DNA from: SFLA01 sp045595785
GTDB taxonomy: Bacteria; Bacillota; Clostridia; Oscillospirales; CAG-382
Reading direction: 5' to 3'
Length of the DNA: 64,000 bases
Assembly (NCBI GenBank): GCA_045595785.1
Contig: JAZOBE010000014.1
Coordinates: forward strand, 62,001 to 126,000
The first letter of the stretch is position 1. Each line of letters starts with the position of its first letter. Below the pieces are notes generated by a model, which was not told the origin of the DNA, did no database searches, and saw nothing but the letters and a program-made list of their open reading frames with translations. Made by a program: the position numbers and the translations under genes. Positions 59,938 to 64,000 of this stretch are shown one piece after another.

Positions 59938-60431
59938 TGGCAAAGGCAATACTTCCCGGCAGCTACGACCCCGTAACCGTAGGTCATCTGGATATAATCC
60001 TTCGAGCTAAACAGCTTTACGGTGACGTTACCGTGGGAATACTCTTTAACCCCGAAAAAAAGTATCTTTTCTCTGCCGAGCAAAAGAAAACAATTCTTGA
60101 AAAGGCGCTTGAAAACACAGATATTCCCGTTATTATATGGGACGGAATGCTGTACGAGCTTTGTGAGAAGGAAGGGTATACCCATATCGTAAAGGGTGTC
60201 CGAACGGGGGACTACGAATACGAGGAAAAGCAGGCGCTTTTCAATTCGGCGCATTGTAAAGCGGTCACCGTGCTTTTACCTGCAAAAAAAGAGTTTGAAG
60301 GTATAAGCTCCACTCTTGTGCGCCGCTATCTTGCCGAGGGGAAGGATATTTCCCATCTTTGCCCGGCGGCAAAAACAGCAGAGGAATATTATGATAAAAA
60401 TACAAAAGTGCAGCGTAACTCACGTTCGTGA
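59937..60431 (+). CDS. coaD: Pantetheine-phosphate adenylyltransferase
   Basis: 164 aa. The nucleotidyltransferase motif PGSYDPVTVGHLDII has the (T/H)xGH box, and ISSTLVRRYLAEG is near the end. It makes dephospho-CoA from 4'-phosphopantetheine, a penultimate step of CoA synthesis. rsmD-coaD is the usual Firmicutes pair. The start at 59937 lies in the rsmD stop. Its last 41 bases overlap the start of the enolase-superfamily gene, an unusually long overlap. Confidence 0.96.
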   Translation: MAKAILPGSYDPVTVGHLDIILRAKQLYGDVTVGILFNPEKKYLFSAEQKKTILEKALENTDIPVIIWDGMLYELCEKEGYTHIVKGVRTGDYEYEEKQALFNSAHCKAVTVLLPAKKEFEGISSTLVRRYLAEGKDISHLCPAAKTAEEYYDKNTKVQRNSRS

Positions 60432-61686
60432 AAAGCTGCTTTCACCATTTGGCTTTAAGGGAGGTTATCTTACCGAGCTTTGGCAAAGCGTGGTTAAAAT
60501 CGAAGCGGACGGTATTACCGCCGTTGCCCCTTGTACCCAAAGTGTGCTGTGGTCAGACCCAAAGGTATTCAATGCTTTCCCCGGTGAAAAAGGGGATAGC
60601 ATCATGCTTTCCGTAACACAAAAGGCTTGCGGATGTCTTGAGGGAATGTCCTTTAATACGCCGGATGAGCTTATTCCCGATATCCTGCCCGAGCTGAAGA
60701 AGCACGCGCATTCTCTTTGTGGATTTGAGGTGGCAGAGACCTTTTTGCTTAACGCACTTGTAGGTGTGGATATAGCTCTTTGGTCTATATGGTGCAGAAA
60801 AAACAATATTACCGATTTTAAGGATATGATACCCGTTTCCGCACGGGATGTGATGAACGTACGCCACCAAACCCTTGCCCGTATCCCCTTGGTGTCATAC
60901 GGCGTGCCGCTGGATAACGTAAAGAGTCTTGCGGAAGGCGGTACCGCTCTTATGAAAATAAAGATCGGCGCCCCCTCGGGTGAAGAACCGGGCAGCGAAG
61001 CGGATATGCGTATAATGACCGAGAAGGATATTGCCCGTATCACCGCTATCCACCAAGCCGTAAAGGATGTTGAAACTCCTCTTACAAAAAACGGAAAAAT
61101 ACTTTATTATCTTGATGCTAACGGCAGATATGACACGAAAGACCGTCTTGAAGTCCTGCTTGAGGGTATTGAAAAGACAGGCGCGGCTGACCGTATTGCA
61201 CTTATCGAAGAGCCGTTCTCCGCAGAAAAGGATATTTTTGTGGGCGATTATCCCTACATTTTCAATGCCGATGAATCCGCCCATTCGGTAGAGGACGTAA
61301 AGCATCGTATCAGCCTCGGATATAAGGCTGTGGCGCTTAAGCCTATTGCAAAAACCCTTTCCGTTTCCTTCGGTATGATACAAGCCGCCTGTGAAAAGGG
61401 TTGCGGCGTTTTGTGCGCAGACCTTACGGTAAACCCCTTCCTTGCAGAGTGGAACAAGCTGTTTGCCGCCCATTCTCCTGCTCTTAGCAGTATGAACGTT
61501 GGCTGTATTGAGGTCAACGGCGACGCAAACTATACCCGCTGGAACGAGATGAAGTCCTTGCTTCCCGATGGATACGAATATATCGAGGACGAAAACGGCG
61601 CATTTAGTTTTACAAACCAACATTTTGACCGTTTTTCCGCACTTGTAGGAGAAAACGGATACAATAAATATTTCAGAGAGGTATAA
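60391..61686 (+). CDS. Enolase-superfamily enzyme (mandelate racemase-like)
   Basis: 431 aa. The N-terminal capping domain precedes a barrel with a KxK base in MKIKIG, metal ligands Asp in YYLDANGRY and Glu in LIEEPF, Asp/Glu in FNADESAHS, and a Lys in LKPIAKT. The family includes acid-sugar dehydratases, dipeptide epimerases and MLEs; the KxK and the DES pattern do not settle which. It is followed 2 nt later by a 2-hydroxyacid dehydrogenase. The ATG at 60391 has a GAGG site; it overlaps coaD by 41 bases. Confidence 0.8.
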   Translation: MIKIQKCSVTHVREKLLSPFGFKGGYLTELWQSVVKIEADGITAVAPCTQSVLWSDPKVFNAFPGEKGDSIMLSVTQKACGCLEGMSFNTPDELIPDILPELKKHAHSLCGFEVAETFLLNALVGVDIALWSIWCRKNNITDFKDMIPVSARDVMNVRHQTLARIPLVSYGVPLDNVKSLAEGGTALMKIKIGAPSGEEPGSEADMRIMTEKDIARITAIHQAVKDVETPLTKNGKILYYLDANGRYDTKDRLEVLLEGIEKTGAADRIALIEEPFSAEKDIFVGDYPYIFNADESAHSVEDVKHRISLGYKAVALKPIAKTLSVSFGMIQAACEKGCGVLCADLTVNPFLAEWNKLFAAHSPALSSMNVGCIEVNGDANYTRWNEMKSLLPDGYEYIEDENGAFSFTNQHFDRFSALVGENGYNKYFREV

Positions 61687-61688
61687 AA

Positions 61689-62675
61689 ATGGAAAAAATA
61701 GCTCTTATTATGGGCGAATCCGCCCGCAATCTGGTCATAAGCCCCCGTTCCATCAAGCGTATGGAATCTATCGGTGAGGTAGTTTTAGGCGAGGGAAGCG
61801 ACCGTGAATCGGTTAAAAAAGCGCTTGCAGGCGCAACAATTGCTATTACCACTTGGGGCAACACCGCACTGGACGCGGATATCCTTTCCGTTTGTCCCGA
61901 CCTTAAATTGGTTTGCCACGCCGCAGGAAGCGTTAAGCCTATAGTTTGTGACGACCTTTGGGATAAAGGCGTCCGTGTTACCGCTTCTGCCGCAATGCTT
62001 TCTATGGGCGTTTCCGAAACAGCTCTCGGCTTTACCATCGCCGCAAGCAAAAACTTCTTTGCCCTTAACGAAAACCTGCATAAAGGCGGCTGGGCAGAGG
62101 GAAAAGAAAATATCCGCGAATTATACGAGCTTAACATCGGCGTTATCGGTGGCGGCTGGGCAGGCAGACATTACATAGAGCTTATGCAGGCCTTTGACGT
62201 AGACATTTTCCTTTACGACCCCTTTGTTACCGAGGAACAGTGTGCAAAGATGGGTTGTAAAAAGGCTTCTCTTGAAGAGGTGCTTAAGGAATCGGATATA
62301 ATTTCTATCCACGCGCCCTCCATTCCCGAAACCAATAATATGTTTAATGCCCAAACTCTTGCGCTTATGAAGAAGGATGCTGTACTTATTAACACGGCAC
62401 GCGGCAGTATTATTGATGAAAATGCGCTTTATGAGCACATGAAGGCAGGCAATCTTAAGTATGCATGTCTTGACGTTTTTGAGCCGGAGCCTCCTGCGGC
62501 AGATCATCCTCTCCGTTCTCTGCCTAACGTTATAATGACACCTCATCTTGCAGGTCTTGCGGCAAACGGTCTTAAAAAGATCGGCAAGCATTGCTGTGAG
62601 GAGATCGAGCGTTTCCTTAAGGGCGAAAAGATGATGTGCGAGGTAACAAAAGACCAACTCGCCCGTATGGCATAA
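61689..62675 (+). CDS. D-isomer 2-hydroxyacid dehydrogenase
   Basis: 328 aa. The NAD-binding VIGGGWAGRHYIELM, the YDPF strand, INTARGSIIDENAL with its Arg, and the C-terminal PHLAG with the catalytic His fit the D-2-HDH family (SerA/GyaR type). The substrate is unknown. It is encoded 2 nt after the enolase-like gene, so the two probably act on related acid substrates. A repeat element follows immediately. Confidence 0.88.
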   Translation: MEKIALIMGESARNLVISPRSIKRMESIGEVVLGEGSDRESVKKALAGATIAITTWGNTALDADILSVCPDLKLVCHAAGSVKPIVCDDLWDKGVRVTASAAMLSMGVSETALGFTIAASKNFFALNENLHKGGWAEGKENIRELYELNIGVIGGGWAGRHYIELMQAFDVDIFLYDPFVTEEQCAKMGCKKASLEEVLKESDIISIHAPSIPETNNMFNAQTLALMKKDAVLINTARGSIIDENALYEHMKAGNLKYACLDVFEPEPPAADHPLRSLPNVIMTPHLAGLAANGLKKIGKHCCEEIERFLKGEKMMCEVTKDQLARMA

Positions 62676-62684
62676 TAATTACCC

Positions 62685-62780
62685 CACAAAAGGTTGTTAG
62701 ATGTGTAGGGGCGATTCACAAACCACACCCCATAAATGCGTTCCGCATTTACGAGGGCCCTATGGAATCGCCCGTGATAG
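62685..62780 (+). repeat. Intergenic repeat element after the dehydrogenase
   Basis: ACCCCACAAAAGG begins 12 bases after the stop. TGTAGGGGCGATTC pairs with GAATCGCCCG, with an inner AAATGCG/CGCATTT hairpin. Confidence 0.65.
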
Positions 62781-62792
62781 ACAAAAAACACA

Positions 62793-62825
62793 AAAAGGAA
62801 TTCGATTTTTTTACGAATTCCTTTT
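62793..62825. terminator. Bidirectional terminator
   Basis: AAAAGGAATTCG and CGAATTCCTTTT arms around an AT loop; also at the stop of the XRE gene on the minus strand. Confidence 0.8.
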
Positions 62826-63032
62826 CTATTTGTTTATATTAGGATTATCTGTTCTTTCCAGCAGATAATCAACCGAAACGTTGAAGTAATCTGCAAGTCG
62901 GACAAGGGTAGCATAATCGGCTTCACGCTCGCCTGATTCGTATCTGCTTATACTGTTTTGGTTCATGTTCAGATCCATGGCCAGCTTTAATTGTGATATT
63001 TTTCTGCTTTTTCGTAATTCCTTCAGCCGCAT
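62826..63032 (-). CDS. XRE-family repressor, copy A
   Basis: 68 aa, a single helix-turn-helix of the Cro/CI type: MRLKELRKSRKISQLKLAMDLN, NQNSISRYESGEREADY and LVRLADYFNVSVDYLL. No sensor domain. GAGG is upstream of the ATG at 63032. The promoter side is the strong palindrome at 63063-63083, the likely site it binds to repress itself. A typical small regulator of a mobile or defence module; target genes are unknown. Confidence 0.87.
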   Translation of the reverse strand: MRLKELRKSRKISQLKLAMDLNMNQNSISRYESGEREADYATLVRLADYFNVSVDYLLERTDNPNINK

Positions 63033-63054
63033 TACCCATAATCCTCAAGTGTTC

Positions 63055-63083
63055 TTGACATTATTATACCAATTTGGTATAAT
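63055..63083 (+). promoter_or_regulatory. Consensus promoter with operator inside
   Basis: Plus strand TTGACA (63055-63060), 17-bp spacer, TATAAT (63078-63083). A perfect 21-bp palindrome (arms ATTATACCAA and its complement around one T, 63063-63083) covers the spacer and -10. Since the palindrome also puts TATAAT on the minus strand (63068-63063), it serves repressor gene A too. On the plus strand no gene follows: the transcript would run antisense to repressor B. Confidence 0.85.
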
Positions 63084-63087
63084 TGTA

Positions 63088-63106
63088 ATATCCCAAATTG
63101 GTATAT
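63088..63106. promoter_or_regulatory. Second operator, near-identical
   Basis: ATATCCCAA-A-TTGGTATAT, a 19-bp near-palindrome with one mismatched pair, 24 bp (centre to centre) from the first. Confidence 0.7.
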
Positions 63107-63120
63107 TTTCAGGTGTGGAT

Positions 63121-63153
63121 AAAACAAAAAAACGGAAGGGGCAAGCCCCTTCC
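63121..63153 (-). terminator. Terminator of XRE repressor B
   Basis: Minus strand GGAAGGGG-CTTG-CCCCTTCC then GTTTTTTTGTTTT; preceded by TTGTAGGG as in the ptsH repeat. Confidence 0.88.
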
Positions 63154-63182
63154 CTACAATGGTAATCTTTTATATCGTGCTG

Positions 63183-63425
63183 TTACTTTACTTCCTGCTC
63201 AAGGTTATCGAAGATATCGCAATCGAAAAATTCGCGTATTGATATATCCAACCCGTCACATAGCTTTTTCAATGATACCACACCGGGGTTATTGCTTTTG
63301 TCGTTTAACATGCTGTAGACAGTAGAAGGAGCAACTCCTGAAATATTTGCGAGGGTGTTTACTGCAATTTGACGTTCTTCGCAAAGCGCGAGAATACGCT
63401 TTGCTACTGCTTCTTTTGTGTTCAC
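63183..63425 (-). CDS. XRE-family repressor, copy B
   Basis: 80 aa. Helix-turn-helix VAKRILALCEERQIAVNTLANI, GVAPSTVYSMLNDK, then LKKLCDGLDISIREFF. A C-terminal acidic tail of about 15 residues. The start is GTG at 63425, set by GAAGGAG 8 nt upstream; the longer in-frame version to 63467 would include the operators. Its upstream region carries TATCGYAAAT repeats. It is divergent from a SLOG protein gene, so it likely represses itself and that gene. Confidence 0.87.
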   Translation of the reverse strand: MNTKEAVAKRILALCEERQIAVNTLANISGVAPSTVYSMLNDKSNNPGVVSLKKLCDGLDISIREFFDCDIFDNLEQEVK

Positions 63426-63443
63426 ATTGCACACTCCTTCAAA

Positions 63444-63535
63444 ATTTATCGTAAATATTTTAACCAAATTTGCGATAAATCGTGTGGGATATATCGCAAA
63501 TTTCGGAAAGTGTGCTATAATTACGATATATCGTA
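63444..63535. promoter_or_regulatory. Cluster of TATCGYAAAT operators
   Basis: Copies at 63447-63456 (+), 63468-63477 (-), 63492-63501 (+), and a palindrome TACGATA-TATCGTA at 63522-63535. The plus promoter TGC-TATAAT (63516-63521, extended -10) lies between them. Confidence 0.75.
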
Positions 63536-63556
63536 GCAGAAAGGAGCTATCTTATT

Positions 63557-64000
63557 ATGATTTGCAGTATGTTCGGACACCGTGATTGCAGTGATGATAT
63601 TTATTTATATCTCAGAAGGGCGATGGAAATACTTATTGAAGATTTTGGAGTTACCTGTTTTTATATCGGGTATAACGGAAATTTTGATAAGATCGCTTAT
63701 TATACTTTGTCGGAACTTGTAAAAGAGTATGAACACGTAAAATTCCGCGTCGTTGCCGCTTATATGCCGAGGTCGCTGTCTTTGGCACTCAAAGAAAATT
63801 CGTTGCTTATTACATATCCCGAGGGGTTTGAAGATATACCAAAGTCTGTAGCTATTCCGCGCCGAAAAAGATGGATGGTAGATCAATCGGATTTTGTTTT
63901 GGGCTACGTAAAATTCCCCTTCGGCGGTGCGGCAACTGCATTTGATTATGCAAAAAAGAAAAAGAAGCAATGCTTCAATCTCGCTTCTCCCGATACCGAT
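63557..64000 (+). CDS. SLOG-family protein, 3' end outside window
   Basis: 148 N-terminal residues. MICSMFGHRDCSDD, an ALxELxxDFGV-type helix, FYIGYNGNFDKIAYYTLSEL and FRVVAAYMP fit the small SLOG (DUF1273/YpsA-like) Rossmann proteins, which bind nucleotide-type ligands. The end is cut. It lies next to the XRE B gene and its operators. AAAGGAG is 10 nt upstream of the ATG at 63557. A nucleotide-sensing or defence role is an inference from the family. Confidence 0.8.
   Translation, partial: MICSMFGHRDCSDDIYLYLRRAMEILIEDFGVTCFYIGYNGNFDKIAYYTLSELVKEYEHVKFRVVAAYMPRSLSLALKENSLLITYPEGFEDIPKSVAIPRRKRWMVDQSDFVLGYVKFPFGGAATAFDYAKKKKKQCFNLASPDTD

Noticed and set aside
63098..63325. 75-codon plus-strand frame under the consensus promoter
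   Set aside because: It is antisense to XRE repressor B and crosses its terminator hairpin; no ribosome site. The transcript may be real, but not as an mRNA.
1..64000. CRISPR array, rRNA operon or transposase
   Set aside because: No regularly spaced repeats, rRNA core sequences or DDE-type transposase motifs were found on either strand.

Overview
The window looks like the chromosome of a spore-forming Clostridia (Firmicutes) bacterium, probably an uncultured gut lineage. The evidence is the sporulation proteins (SpoIID, SpoIIQ and SpoIIR homologues), an AddAB-type recombination nuclease, RNase J, HPr with both His15 and Ser46, strong AGGAGG ribosome binding sites, near-consensus sigma-A promoters (TTGACA-17-TATAAT), and base composition that by eye is in the mid to high 40s % GC. 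Order or family cannot be fixed from sequence alone. There is no rRNA, CRISPR array, prophage or transposase.

Layout. 1-4440 (minus): rplS-lepB-rbgA ribosome/secretion operon (rbgA cut by the window edge), then RNase J with an SDR reductase. 4640-10255 (plus): murA, then a WYL regulator, a large DUF4855 lipoprotein and a methyltransferase. 10298-13933: a processive glycosyltransferase, then an AmiE-like serine hydrolase with the exo-muramidase NamZ (cell-wall recycling). 13934-15662: an accessory-looking patch with a palindromic MITE-like element, an AraC-GNAT fusion gene and related 37-bp repeats at both ends. 15663-22210: two divergent envelope operons, one with a secreted helical-barrel-like protein, a VTC-domain protein and DUF4956, the other with an AAC(3)-fold acetyltransferase, a metallophosphoesterase lipoprotein and a small lipoprotein. 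22594-28557: ion transport (CPA2 antiporter, Ca-type P-ATPase, ZIP transporter) plus an alpha/beta hydrolase. 28695-32586: a small lipoprotein with a possible upstream micro-gene, a three-gene amino-acid-type ABC importer, and tRNA-Leu(CAA).

33094-36875 holds two SpoIID-family proteins around a seven-helix membrane protein, then SpoIIQ: an engulfment cluster. 36928-44177 is a spoIIR-addB-addA operon. 44364-48480 carries a Nudix hydrolase, an SGNH lipoprotein, a repeat-rich lipoprotein and a membrane-anchored protein. 48598-57137 is a translation/secretion block: a Clp ATPase with a degenerate second ATPase module, then ylxM-ffh, rpsP-khpA-rimM-trmD, a Wzy-like membrane protein and two tandem DUF4330 proteins. 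57208-62675 has ptsH and then uvrC-rsmD-coaD running into an enolase-superfamily enzyme and a 2-hydroxyacid dehydrogenase. 62826-64000 is a small regulatory module: two XRE-type repressors with separate palindromic operators and a SLOG-family protein that runs off the window.

The most distinctive points are the two-repressor/SLOG module with its operators, the pair of SpoIID paralogues of which the one beside spoIIQ lacks the expected catalytic Glu, the Clp ATPase lacking D2 catalytic residues, the shared palindrome made by two facing -35 boxes near 18525-18540, and a family of intergenic repeats placed just after stop codons.
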